This document shows, piece after piece, positions 14,131 through 21,958 of a stretch of DNA of 23,354 nucleotides (position 1 is its first letter; each line of letters opens with the position of its first letter). Location of the stretch: the NCBI GenBank assembly GCA_030041195.1, contig JASHOI010000133.1, forward strand, positions 1 to 23,354. The letters are read 5' to 3'. The translations under genes were made by a program, and so were the position numbers. The DNA comes from Streptosporangiaceae bacterium (GTDB lineage: Bacteria; Actinomycetota; Actinomycetes; Streptosporangiales; Streptosporangiaceae). The notes under the pieces were generated by a model, which was not told the origin of the DNA, did not search any database, and worked only from the letters and a program-made list of their open reading frames with translations.

Positions 14131-14937
14131 ATGCGTAATCACCGAGCCCGGATGGGCGTGGCAGTCATCTGCCTGGCTATTGTCGCGCTGCTGGCTGCGG
14201 CGTGCGGAACGTCGTCGAGCACCGCCATTCGCACCACCTCTGCGTCGCAGAAGGTGTCGGGAACCGTGGTCGTGTTCGCGGCCGCTTCGCTCAAGGACGC
14301 CTTCGACCAGATCGGCAAGCAGTTCGAGCAGGCCAATCCCGGCGTCTCGGTGAAGTTCAACTACGCAGGAAGCTCCTCGCTCGCGACGCAGATCAAGCAG
14401 GCGGCGCCCGCCGACGTGTTCGCGTCGGCCGACACCACGAACATGGACACGGTCACCAAGGACAACCTGGCGTCCGGCAGCCCGCAGGAGTTCGCGCGCA
14501 ACACCCTGGAGATCATGGTCGCGGCGGGGAATCCGAAGCACATTAAGTCCGTGGCGGACCTCGCCAACTCCGACGTCAAGGTGGCCGTGTGTGCCTCGGA
14601 CGTTCCGTGCGGCGCTTACACCCAGGAGGTGTTCAAGAAGGCCGGCGTCACCGTGCACCCGGTGAGCGAGGAGACCAGCGTCAGCTCGGTGGTCACCAAG
14701 GTCACGCTCGGCGAGGCGGACGCCGGGGTTGTTTACACCACCGACGTCAAGGCGGCCGGAGACAAGGCCGCCGGCGTGACCATCCCGGCGAACCAGAACG
14801 TGACCGCCGAGTACCCGATCGTCGCGATCAAGGACGCGCCTAACAAGGACGGTGCGACGGCGTTCATCAACTACGTGCTCAGCTCGGCGGGGCAGAAGGT
14901 GCTGGAGAGCTTCGGCTTCCTGCCGGCTGGGAAATAA
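14131..14937 (+). CDS. modA: Molybdate ABC transporter substrate-binding lipoprotein ModA
   Basis: A 268-residue extracytoplasmic molybdate/tungstate-binding protein. A lipoprotein signal ends in LLAAAC with the lipidated Cys25. Oxyanion-binding features match ModA: FAAASLKDAF (residues 49-58, Ser53), NYAGSSSLATQI (77-88, Ser81-83), ADVFASAD (94-101), a PCGAYTQ segment (159-165) and GEADAGVVYTTD (194-205, Tyr202). GGGGGAG lies upstream of the ATG with short spacing. It is the first gene of modABC; modB begins 2 bp after its stop. I saw no ModE-type box in the short upstream gap. Confidence 0.95.
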   Translation: MRNHRARMGVAVICLAIVALLAAACGTSSSTAIRTTSASQKVSGTVVVFAAASLKDAFDQIGKQFEQANPGVSVKFNYAGSSSLATQIKQAAPADVFASADTTNMDTVTKDNLASGSPQEFARNTLEIMVAAGNPKHIKSVADLANSDVKVAVCASDVPCGAYTQEVFKKAGVTVHPVSEETSVSSVVTKVTLGEADAGVVYTTDVKAAGDKAAGVTIPANQNVTAEYPIVAIKDAPNKDGATAFINYVLSSAGQKVLESFGFLPAGK

Positions 14938-14939
14938 GC

Positions 14940-15731
14940 GTGGCGCGGTCGAGGCAGGCGTTCAACCCCGTCACGGCGGGCTTGGCTGCGATCGCGGCGC
15001 TGTTCTTCATCCTTCCGCTGACCGGGCTGGTCATCAGGGCGCCGTGGTCCTCGATGCCCAAGGTGATCACGAGCTCGGCGTCGCTCGACGCGCTGTGGCT
15101 GACGCTGATCGCCTCGCTCGCCACCACCGCGCTGGCACTGATCTTCGGCTTTCCGCTGGCCTGGCTGCTGGCCCGGGTCCCGTTTCGCGGCAAGGCCCTG
15201 GTCCGCGGCCTGACCACACTGCCGATGGTGCTGCCCCCGGTGGTCGGCGGGATCGCGCTGCTGCTCGCGTATGGCCGCCGGGGCCTGATCGGTGAGCCGC
15301 TGTACAGCGCGGTCGGGCTGTCGCTGCCGTTCACCACGCCCGGCGTGATCGTCGCCGAGTCGTTCGTCGCCATGCCGTTCTTCGTGATCACGCTGGAATC
15401 GGGCCTGCGCTCGATGAACACCCGCCTGGAGGACGCGGCGCGCAGCCTCGGAGCGAGCCGGCTCACCGTGTTCCGGCGGGTCACGCTGCCGCTGATCGCG
15501 CCGTCGCTGCTGGCCGGAACGGTGCTGGCCTGGTCGCGTGCGGTCGGGGAGTTCGGCGCCACGATCACGTTCGCCGGCAACCTGCCCGGCGTCACGCAGA
15601 CCGCGCCACTGGCGATCTACATCAGCCAGAGTTCCGGCAAAATTGACGAGGCGATCGCGCTGAGCTTGGTCCTGGTCGTGGTCAGCCTCGCGGTCATGAT
15701 CGGGACGCGCAACCGGTCCCGCAGCGCGTGA
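14940..15731 (+). CDS. modB: Molybdate ABC transporter permease ModB
   Basis: A 263-residue inner-membrane permease with about six helices. The ABC-coupling EAA loop reads EDAARSLGASRLTVFRRV (near residues 162-179), the region that docks on ModC. The conserved TLPMVLPPVVGG segment (92-103) and RAVGEFGATITFAGN (200-214) are typical of ModB/CysT-type permeases. It begins with GTG 2 bp after modA and ends 6 bp before modC, so the three are one transcription unit. Confidence 0.95.
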   Translation: MARSRQAFNPVTAGLAAIAALFFILPLTGLVIRAPWSSMPKVITSSASLDALWLTLIASLATTALALIFGFPLAWLLARVPFRGKALVRGLTTLPMVLPPVVGGIALLLAYGRRGLIGEPLYSAVGLSLPFTTPGVIVAESFVAMPFFVITLESGLRSMNTRLEDAARSLGASRLTVFRRVTLPLIAPSLLAGTVLAWSRAVGEFGATITFAGNLPGVTQTAPLAIYISQSSGKIDEAIALSLVLVVVSLAVMIGTRNRSRSA

Positions 15732-15737
15732 CCGGCC

Positions 15738-16793
15738 ATGCTCGACGCGGACATCCGGCTGCGCCTGGACCGGCTGAATCTAGACGCCGCGCTGCCGGCC
15801 GGCGCGGGCGAGGTGGTTGCCCTGCTCGGCCCGAACGGCGCGGGGAAGTCGACGATCCTGCGTGCGCTGGCCGGCCTGCTGCGGCTCGACGGCGGGAAGG
15901 TGGAACTGGACGGCACCGTGCTCGAGGAGCCCGCGCGGCACACCAGGGTCGCTCCGGAGAAGCGGCCGATTGGGCTGATGTTCCAGGATTACCTGCTGTT
16001 CCCGCACCTGTCCGCGGTGGAGAACGTCGCGTTCGGGCTGCGCGCCCGCGGGGTCGACAAGCGCGCCGCCAGGGAACGGGCCGCCGCGGCACTGGAACGC
16101 CTGGGCGTGGCCAAGGTCGCCGAGGCGCGTCCCGGCAACATGTCCGGCGGCCAGCAGCAGCGCGTGGCGATGGCCAGGGCGATGGTCACCGAGCCCAAGC
16201 TGCTGCTGCTTGACGAGCCGCTGGCGGCGCTCGACGTGTCAACAAAGACCGACGTCCGCCGGCAGTTGCGCGCCACGCTGCGCGAGTCGCGGGCTGCGAA
16301 CGTGATGGTCACGCACGACCTGCTGGACGCGGTCGCGCTGGCCGACCGGATGTTCGTGATCGAGGACGGCGGGATCGCGCAGAGCGGCACGCCAGCGGAG
16401 GTCACCGCGCGGCCGAGATCCCGGTACGTGGCCGACCTGGTGGGCGTGAACCTGCTTCGCGGTACCGCCCGCGGCGCGGCCCTGGAACTCGACGGCGGCG
16501 GCCGCCTCGTGACCGGCGAGCAAATATCGGGGCAGGTCCTCGCGGTCATCGCCCCGCACGACGTCTCGGTAAGCCGCGACCGCCCCGACCAAACCGCTGC
16601 CTCGGCCAACGTCTGGCCCGGCCAGATCGGCGCGGTGGACCTCATGGGCGACCGCGTTCGCGTCCGGCTGGACGGCACCCCAACCATCACCGCCGAGGTG
16701 ACCCCCGCCGCCGTGGACGCCCTGAACCTGGACTCCGGCGGCCAGCTATGGGCCACCGTCCCCCCCTCCGCCATCCACCCCTACCCCCCATGA
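15738..16793 (+). CDS. modC: Molybdate ABC transporter ATP-binding protein ModC
   Basis: A 351-residue ATPase that powers ModB. It has Walker A GPNGAGKST (residues 31-39), the Q-loop Gln83 in LMFQDYLLFPH, an ABC signature MSGGQQQR (135-142, Met in place of the usual Leu), Walker B LLLLDEP (155-161) and the switch His193 in VTHD. The C-terminal region (about 294-347) is a TOBE/Mop-like domain that can bind molybdate and shut down transport. It follows modB closely and precedes mop by 220 bp. Confidence 0.95.
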   Translation: MLDADIRLRLDRLNLDAALPAGAGEVVALLGPNGAGKSTILRALAGLLRLDGGKVELDGTVLEEPARHTRVAPEKRPIGLMFQDYLLFPHLSAVENVAFGLRARGVDKRAARERAAAALERLGVAKVAEARPGNMSGGQQQRVAMARAMVTEPKLLLLDEPLAALDVSTKTDVRRQLRATLRESRAANVMVTHDLLDAVALADRMFVIEDGGIAQSGTPAEVTARPRSRYVADLVGVNLLRGTARGAALELDGGGRLVTGEQISGQVLAVIAPHDVSVSRDRPDQTAASANVWPGQIGAVDLMGDRVRVRLDGTPTITAEVTPAAVDALNLDSGGQLWATVPPSAIHPYPP

Positions 16794-16835
16794 CCCCCGG
16801 CCGGTGCTCGGGGGGACCCGACCACCCCAAACCAC

Positions 16836-16929
16836 CATGATCATCTCATCTTTTACTTCAAAAGGTGGTCACGAATCATGACATATCCACCTCGATCATG
16901 ACCGAACCGAAGTAAAAGTCGCGACGATC
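16836..16929. repeat. Dyad element B with mutually exclusive stems upstream of mop
   Basis: CTTTTACTTC (16850-16859) and GAAGTAAAAG (16909-16918) are perfect 10-bp arms around 49 bp. Inside, GGTGG (16864-16868) can pair either back with CCACC in ACCACC (16831-16836) or forward with CCACC (16887-16891), but not both. CATGATC (16836-16842) also matches GATCATG (16894-16900). The element is AT-richer than its surroundings and resembles element A. It may be a dispersed repeat or an RNA switch in the mop leader. Confidence 0.6.
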
Positions 16930-17013
16930 AAGCGGATGCTCGCGGGCCACCGGGGAAGGCAAGGACTCGGGGGCACAACCGGAAAAGATAATGACGAAGG
17001 GGAGTTTGCACTC

Positions 17014-17220
17014 ATGGAGATAAGCGCGCGCAATCAGCTGACCGGCACCGTGCAGAACGTGAAGTCCGGCCAGGTCATGGCGGAGATCTCGGTAAACGTC
17101 GACGCGGGGCAGATCACGGCGGCGATCACCGATTCGTCGCGCGAGCGCCTGGGGCTGAAGAACGGCGACCAGGTGTCCGTGATCATCAAAGCCACCGAAG
17201 TGATGATCGCAACCCCGTAG
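17014..17220 (+). CDS. mop: Molbindin (Mop), single TOBE-domain molybdate-binding protein
   Basis: A 68-residue protein made of one molybdenum-binding TOBE/Mop domain, which assembles into hexamers that bind molybdate in the cytoplasm for storage or buffering. The family opening SARNQLTGTV (residues 4-13), NVKSGQVMAEIS (15-26), ITAAITDSSRERLGL (35-49) and the closing KATEVMIA are all present. The ATG at 17014 follows GAAGGGGAG by about 10 nt; the longer upstream frame has no coding character. It lies 220 bp behind modC, with a structured leader between and a GC-rich hairpin after it. Confidence 0.94.
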   Translation: MEISARNQLTGTVQNVKSGQVMAEISVNVDAGQITAAITDSSRERLGLKNGDQVSVIIKATEVMIATP

Positions 17221-17234
17221 CCGCCATGGCGGAC

Positions 17235-17273
17235 CGTGGCAGGCCGCCTGCCGTTGCTCGGTGGCCTGCCACG
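17235..17273 (+). terminator. Strong hairpin after mop, probable terminator of the mod cluster
   Basis: CGTGGCAGGCC (17235-17245) and GGCCTGCCACG (17263-17273) are perfect 11-bp arms, extendable by two more pairs past one mismatch, with an 11-nt loop. It begins 14 bp after the mop stop. There is no T-tract, as is common for actinobacterial terminators. Confidence 0.6.
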
Positions 17274-17445
17274 TGCAGGCGGTCTGCCGTGCCGGGCGGG
17301 CCTGCCGCGGACAGGGGGTCGGCCGTGCCACCGACAGGGCGGCCGGCCGTGCGCGGTGGCCTGCCGCGGACCGGCGGCTGCCAGGCGCGGCCGGACGCCG
17401 CGCCGCGATCTTCAGCCGCCGGGTCCGGCATGGCAGCATTGCCGC
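17274..17445. repeat. GC-rich spacer with degenerate GGCCTGCC repeats
   Basis: GGCCTGCCGCGGAC occurs at 17299-17312 and again at 17358-17371, and variants (GGCCGTGCC, GGCCGGCCGTGC) lie between. Open frames cross it, but they are low-complexity and continue into the TrmO gene only as upstream extensions. I see no separate gene. Confidence 0.5.
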
Positions 17446-17964
17446 ATGAAGGATGTCCCGTTGCAGGTGATTGGCGTCGTCCGCACCGGCTACGTCGAAC
17501 GCGAGGCCACGCCGATCCAGGCGGCGCTCAACCGGGCCCAAGTCGGGACGATCGAGATCGCCGAGGCCTACACCGAGGGCCTCGACGGGCTCGACGGCTT
17601 CGACTACGCGTGGCTGCTCACGTGGCTGCACCGGCCGGACCGGCCGGGCGAGGCGGCACCGCTCCGGCAGGTCCCGTTTCTGCTGCGCGGGCAGCAGCGC
17701 CGGGTGGGCATCTTCGCAACTCGCGGCCCGCGGCGGGTCAACCCGATCGGGCTCAGCCTCGTCCAGATCATCGAGGTAGCGGGCTCGGCCGTCCGGTTCG
17801 CCGGGGTCGATCTGCTCGACGGAACGCCGGTCGTCGACATCAAGCCCTACGTCAGCCGGTTCGACCGGCCTGGCGGCTATCCGCGGTGCGGCTGGTTCGA
17901 CGAGGTCCCGATCGACGACGGCGCAACACCCGAGCGGCTGGGCCGTTCCGGGCCGCTGCCCTGA
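17446..17964 (+). CDS. trmO: TrmO/TsaA (YaeB-like) tRNA methyltransferase family protein
   Basis: A 172-residue protein of the TrmO family, which uses S-adenosylmethionine to methylate N6-threonylcarbamoyladenosine at position 37 of tRNAs. Family features are IGVVRTGYVER (residues 9-19), GLDGFDYAWLLTWLHR, RRVGIFATRGPRRVNPIGLSLV (the RGPxRPNPIG-type cofactor loop, with V in place of P) and GVDLLDGTPVVDIKPYV. Length is close to the short bacterial and archaeal members and lacks the C-terminal extension of the E. coli protein. There is no Shine-Dalgarno sequence at the ATG. The TrmO role is by family only; some homologues are uncharacterised. Confidence 0.85.
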   Translation: MKDVPLQVIGVVRTGYVEREATPIQAALNRAQVGTIEIAEAYTEGLDGLDGFDYAWLLTWLHRPDRPGEAAPLRQVPFLLRGQQRRVGIFATRGPRRVNPIGLSLVQIIEVAGSAVRFAGVDLLDGTPVVDIKPYVSRFDRPGGYPRCGWFDEVPIDDGATPERLGRSGPLP

Positions 17965-17971
17965 CCGTGCC

Positions 17972-17987
17972 TGGGGGAAAACCCCCA
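17972..17987. terminator. Perfect 6-4-6 hairpin between trmO and the ABC operon
   Basis: TGGGGGAAAACCCCCA is a perfect dyad with an AAAA loop, 7 bp after the trmO stop. It may terminate trmO, although there is no T-tract. Alternatively it is an operator for the ABC/two-component operon, since it lies just upstream of that promoter. Confidence 0.4.
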
Positions 17988-18010
17988 CGTGAAGACGGGC
18001 AGTAACCACG

Positions 18011-18066
18011 TTCCGCGCGGCTCGCCCGGTTTCTAGCGTGATCTCCAGACGGCACGCCAGCGTGCC
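18011..18066 (+). promoter_or_regulatory. Promoter and leader dyad of the ABC transporter/two-component operon
   Basis: TTCCGC (18011-18016) and TAGCGT (18034-18039) are 17 bp apart. Just after the expected start lies GGCACGCCAGCGTGCC (18051-18066), a dyad with perfect 7-bp arms, then GAAGGAGG (18073-18080) before the ATG at 18085. The dyad could be an operator for the operon's own NarL-type regulator. Confidence 0.45.
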
Positions 18067-18084
18067 AGCACTGAAGGAGGTCAC

Positions 18085-18870
18085 ATGATCGAGGTTCGGG
18101 GGCTGACCAAACGTTACGGCTCCACCCTCGCGGTCGACGCGCTCAACTTCGACCTCACGCCGGGAGCGGTTACCGGGTTTCTCGGCGCGAACGGGTCAGG
18201 CAAATCCACCACAATGCGGATGATGCTGGGCCTGGACAGGCCGGACGCGGGGCAGGTCCGCATCGGCGGACAGCGCTTCCGCGACCTGCGCTGGCCGCTG
18301 CGGGAGGTCGGCGCGCTGCTCGAGGCCAGGGCGTTCCACCCCGGCCGGAGCGCCCGCAGTCACCTGGCCGCGCTCGCGGCCAGCAACGGCATTCCGCCGC
18401 GCCGCGTCGCCGAGGTCTTGGGTATGGTCGGCCTGACCAGCGTCGCGGGCAAGCGGGCCGGGGGCTTCTCGCTCGGAATGGCCCAGCGGCTCGGCCTCGC
18501 CGCGGCACTGCTAGGCGACCCGCCGGTGCTGCTGCTTGACGAGCCGGTCAACGGCCTTGACCCGGCCGGGATTCACTGGATCCGCGACCTGCTCACCTCG
18601 CTCGCCGCCGAGGGCCGCGTGGTGTTCGTGTCCAGCCACCTGATCAGCGAGATGGCACTGATGGCCGACCGGCTCGTCGTCATCGGCCAGGGACGGCTGC
18701 TCGCCGACACCTCGGTGGCCGAGATGTCGGAGGGCGCGCCGTCCCTGGAGGCGGCCTTCCTGGCGCTGACCGAATCAAGCGCCGAATACCGGGCGGCCGC
18801 GGTGGCGCCCGGCAGCCGGGACATGGCGGCCTGGCCGCCTGCGACAGCCCGGAAGGAGGGCTCACGATGA
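18085..18870 (+). CDS. ABC transporter ATP-binding protein (ABC-2 exporter type)
   Basis: A 261-residue ATPase with Walker A GANGSGKST (residues 34-42), a signature FSLGMAQR (128-135), Walker B VLLLDEP (148-154), the D-loop GLDP and the switch His185 in SSHL. The Q-loop position reads GALLEARAFHP, with Glu instead of Gln, as seen in bacitracin/lantibiotic-type exporters. It has a strong ribosome site (GAAGGAGG). It overlaps the permease gene by four bases (ATGA). With the permease, it probably exports or confers resistance to a peptide, lipid or drug; the co-encoded sensor pair suggests induction by that compound. Confidence 0.94.
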   Translation: MIEVRGLTKRYGSTLAVDALNFDLTPGAVTGFLGANGSGKSTTMRMMLGLDRPDAGQVRIGGQRFRDLRWPLREVGALLEARAFHPGRSARSHLAALAASNGIPPRRVAEVLGMVGLTSVAGKRAGGFSLGMAQRLGLAAALLGDPPVLLLDEPVNGLDPAGIHWIRDLLTSLAAEGRVVFVSSHLISEMALMADRLVVIGQGRLLADTSVAEMSEGAPSLEAAFLALTESSAEYRAAAVAPGSRDMAAWPPATARKEGSR

Positions 18871-19664
18871 CCGCGCTCGCAGCACGCATCCCGGCCGGGC
18901 ACTACCGGTTCCGGCACGTCGCGCGGATGGAGTGGATCAAGGTACGCAGCCTGCGGTCGACCTGGTGGACGCTGGCGATCAGCGCCGGCGGCGCGATCGG
19001 CATCGGCGTCGCGGTGGGGCTGAACACGACGAACGGCAGCGAGGACCTGACCAACAACGCGCTCGCCGGGCTCATCCCCGCCCTTCTGCTCAGCGGGATC
19101 CTGGGTGTCCTGCTCATGACCAGCGAGTACTCGTCCGGCATGATCAGATCCTCGCTGGCGGCGTCCCCGCGGCGGCCGCTGCTGCTGGCCGCCAAGGCCG
19201 CGGTGTTCGGCGCCGTGGCGCTGGTGTTCGGCGAGGCGGCCTCGTTCATCGCGTTCTTCGCCGGCGGGGCCGCCCTGCGGCACGGCATCACGGCACCGTC
19301 GCTGAGCCAGCCGGGGGTGCTCCGCGCGGTGGTGCTGGGCGGGGCCGGCTTCTGCCTGCTCGGGCTGATCGGGCTGGGGCTGGGCGCGATCATCCGGCAC
19401 ACCGCCGCGACCATCGCCGTGTACGTCGGCTGCCTGTTCGTGCTCCCGACGTTCATCGGCAATCTGGTCCACCAGGTGGGCGTGTACCTCCCGATCATCA
19501 TCGTCGGCAACTCGCTGACCACCACGCAGCCGGCTGCCTGCCGGCCGGGCGCCACGGATTGCACGCCGTTCCTGTCCGCATGGGCGGGCCTCGGCGTGCT
19601 CGCCCTGTACGCGGCCGTCGCCCTGGCCGTCGGCGGCTGGCTGTTCGCCCGCCGTGACGCCTGA
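18867..19664 (+). CDS. ABC-2 type transporter permease
   Basis: A 265-residue integral membrane protein with about six helices. A cytoplasmic amphipathic start (EWIKVRSLRSTWWT, residues 22-35) leads into the first helix, as is typical of ABC-2 permeases. The TSEYSSGMIRSSLAASPRR segment (85-103) is the well-known family motif. It is translationally coupled to the ATPase by a four-base overlap and is followed by the histidine kinase. Confidence 0.92.
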   Translation: MTALAARIPAGHYRFRHVARMEWIKVRSLRSTWWTLAISAGGAIGIGVAVGLNTTNGSEDLTNNALAGLIPALLLSGILGVLLMTSEYSSGMIRSSLAASPRRPLLLAAKAAVFGAVALVFGEAASFIAFFAGGAALRHGITAPSLSQPGVLRAVVLGGAGFCLLGLIGLGLGAIIRHTAATIAVYVGCLFVLPTFIGNLVHQVGVYLPIIIVGNSLTTTQPAACRPGATDCTPFLSAWAGLGVLALYAAVALAVGGWLFARRDA

Positions 19665-19680
19665 ACGGCACAATGAGCCC

Positions 19681-21087
19681 ATGGGCGCCATCGGCCCGGT
19701 GAACCCGGACGTCGCAGGCGGGCCGCCCGGCCGCCAGCCGGGCGGCCCACTGCCCATGCAGCTCGCCGCCATCGCCCGGGCGCCATTCACCGCCCGGGCA
19801 AGGCGCGAGCTGCTGTTCTGCCTCATCGAGGCGCCGCTGGGGCTTGCCGTGCTCGCCATTCCGGCCGCCCTCTCGATCGAGGGGGTCGTCCTCCAGCTGC
19901 TGTCGACTGGTGACACGAAACCCGCCAGAGGCTGGCTGGCGATCGGCAGCCTGCTCGCCCTTCTGCTCATTCTGGGGATCGCGATCCCCTGGGTCGGTCG
20001 CCGCCTTGGGACCGTCCACCGCGACCTGGCAGCCCGGCTGCTCGGCCAGCGCATGACCGGACCGCTGCCGCGGCACCGCGGCCGCGGCGTCTTCGGCCGT
20101 CCGGCGGCGATGTTCCGCGACGGACCCGGCTGGCGGGCTGCCGCATATGCCCTGGTCAAGCTGCCGGTCACGGTGGCCGAAATCTACGCGGTCGCGCTCG
20201 CCGCCCTCGGGCTCACCGACCTGAGCTACCCGTTCTGGTGGCCGCTGTTCCGCAATCACCCAGCCGGCACGGTGCTGCAGCCCGTCCCGGTGTACACGGC
20301 GCTGGGCACGTTCGACATACGTGCCGTCGGCGGAACCCTCGCCGCGTTCGCCGCTGGCGCGGCGATGGTGCTCGCCGCGCCCTGGGTCGCGCGGGGAGCT
20401 GCGGCGGCGGACTGCTGGCTGATGCGCGGAATGCTCGGCCCCGGCAGGCTCGCCCAGCGCGTCGCCGACCTGGAACAGAGCAGGACGCTGGCCGTCGAAG
20501 ACTCGGCGGCGATGCTGCGCCGGGTCGAACGCGACCTGCACGACGGCGCCCAGATCCGGCTGGCCACGCTGGCCATGAACCTCGGCATGGCGAGGGAAAG
20601 GCTGCAGGCTGACGCCGATCCCGAGCTACGCGGGCTGGTCGACGCGGCCCACCAGGGTGCCAAGGACGCCTTGGCCGACCTGCGCAACCTGGCCAGGGGC
20701 ATCCACCCGCCCGCGCTGGACAACGGCCTGCCGGACGCGCTGGCCACCCTGGCCGCGAGCAGCGTGATCCCGGTCGAGCTGAGCGCGGACACACCGCAGC
20801 GGCCCGCCCAGGCCATCGAGACCATTGCCTACTTCTGCGCCGCCGAGCTGCTGGCCAACGCGGTCAAGCACAGCGGCGCGAACAAGATCAGCATCGGGCT
20901 GGCCGAGCGGGCCGAAACGCTCGTGCTGCGGGTGACCGACGATGGCGCGGGCGGTGCCGACCAGGCCCGCGGCAGCGGCCTGGCCGGCCTGGCCCAGCGC
21001 GTGCGTACCGTTGACGGCCAAGTGGACGTCGTGAGCCCGGCGGGCGGCCCGACGCAGATCACCGTGACGCTTCCGATGCACGCGTGA
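19681..21087 (+). CDS. NarL-type sensor histidine kinase
   Basis: A 468-residue membrane sensor. Four hydrophobic segments (about residues 47-70, 84-104, 155-178 and 218-240) in a sensor module precede a coiled region (256-282) and a HisKA_3 domain, whose RDLHDGAQIRL carries the phosphoacceptor His287. The ATPase domain has the N-box ELLANAVKHSG (389-399), DDGAGG (420-425) and GSGLAGLAQRV (431-441). There is little extracellular loop, so it may sense within the membrane or through the neighbouring ABC transporter. The ATG at 19681 is 16 bp after the permease stop; a GTG at 19654 in the same frame is an alternative. Confidence 0.92.
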   Translation: MGAIGPVNPDVAGGPPGRQPGGPLPMQLAAIARAPFTARARRELLFCLIEAPLGLAVLAIPAALSIEGVVLQLLSTGDTKPARGWLAIGSLLALLLILGIAIPWVGRRLGTVHRDLAARLLGQRMTGPLPRHRGRGVFGRPAAMFRDGPGWRAAAYALVKLPVTVAEIYAVALAALGLTDLSYPFWWPLFRNHPAGTVLQPVPVYTALGTFDIRAVGGTLAAFAAGAAMVLAAPWVARGAAAADCWLMRGMLGPGRLAQRVADLEQSRTLAVEDSAAMLRRVERDLHDGAQIRLATLAMNLGMARERLQADADPELRGLVDAAHQGAKDALADLRNLARGIHPPALDNGLPDALATLAASSVIPVELSADTPQRPAQAIETIAYFCAAELLANAVKHSGANKISIGLAERAETLVLRVTDDGAGGADQARGSGLAGLAQRVRTVDGQVDVVSPAGGPTQITVTLPMHA

Positions 21088-21193
21088 GCCCGTGGCAGCA
21101 TCCGGGGGTGGAGATCGTGGAGGCCCGCCGATGTCCGATGCTGGGGGCGGACGCCCGGCGATGTCCAAGGGTCGACGTGGCGAAGGTCGGCCG

Positions 21194-21838
21194 ATGCGCG
21201 TTGTGATCGCCGAGGACGCCGCCTTGTTCCGGGAGGGCCTCGCCCGGCTGATCGCCGACCGCGGTCACGAGGTGGTCGCCGCGGTCGCCGACGCCGGCGC
21301 GCTGCTCGAGGCCGTGGCCGCGCACGAACCCGACGTGGCGGTTGCGGACATCCGGATGCCGCCCACGCACACCGACGAGGGGCTGCGCGCCGCGATCGAG
21401 CTGCGCCGTGAGCACCCCGGAACCGGGGTGCTCGTGCTGTCCCAGTACGTCGAGACCAGGTACGCGGCGCGGCTGCTCGAAGGCAACGCAGCCGGCGTCG
21501 GCTACCTGCTCAAGGACCGGGTCGCCGACGTGGCCGAGTTCGCCGACGCGCTCAGCCGGGTGGCCGCCGGCGGCACCGCTCTCGACCCCGAGGTGGTCAG
21601 CCAGCTCGTCCGCGTCAGCCGGCACGCGCAGGGCGTGGCCACGCTGACCGCGCGGGAACGCGACGTGCTGTCGCTGATGGCCGAGGGCCGGTCCAACGCC
21701 GGTATCGCCGCCGCCCTCGTGGTCTCGGCCGGGGTGGTCGAGAAGCACGTGGCGAGCATCTTCGGCAAGCTGGGCCTGCCGCCGTCCGAAGCGGACAACC
21801 GCCGTGTCCTCGCGGTGCTGCGCTACCTGGGGTCCTGA
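21194..21838 (+). CDS. NarL/LuxR-family response regulator
   Basis: A 214-residue regulator. The receiver domain begins VVIAEDAALFREGL and has the phosphoacceptor Asp52 in ADIRMPP, Ser83 and Lys107 in LLKDRV. The LuxR-type DNA-binding domain covers about 148-211, with LTARERDVLSLMAEGRSN and VEKHVASIFGKLGL. The ATG at 21194 fits the domain start and has GAAGGT 6 nt upstream; in-frame starts at 21092, 21131 and 21161 would add a low-complexity Gly/Arg tail made of repeated CCGATG-type sequence. It is partner of the histidine kinase and likely controls the ABC operon. Confidence 0.93.
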   Translation: MRVVIAEDAALFREGLARLIADRGHEVVAAVADAGALLEAVAAHEPDVAVADIRMPPTHTDEGLRAAIELRREHPGTGVLVLSQYVETRYAARLLEGNAAGVGYLLKDRVADVAEFADALSRVAAGGTALDPEVVSQLVRVSRHAQGVATLTARERDVLSLMAEGRSNAGIAAALVVSAGVVEKHVASIFGKLGLPPSEADNRRVLAVLRYLGS

Positions 21839-21958
21839 GCCGGTCCCAGGCCCCGGGCAGCGCCGCCGGCGGTCAGGCCCATCGCCCGATATGAGCGCGC
21901 TCCGAACCGCGACTCGGTATCAGGTCGGTGGGCGGGAACGTCACCGCCACCGGGTGGG

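Noticed and set aside
16794..17013. Molybdenum cofactor riboswitch
   Set aside because: The competing stems are suggestive, but I could not match the conserved Moco RNA core by eye, so I kept it as an unassigned leader structure.
16876..18084. 402-codon minus-strand frame across mop and trmO
   Set aside because: Both mop and trmO on the plus strand are clear families. The minus frame is low complexity.
18573..20171. 532-codon minus-strand frame across the ABC and kinase genes
   Set aside because: It is antisense to three well-supported plus-strand genes of one operon.
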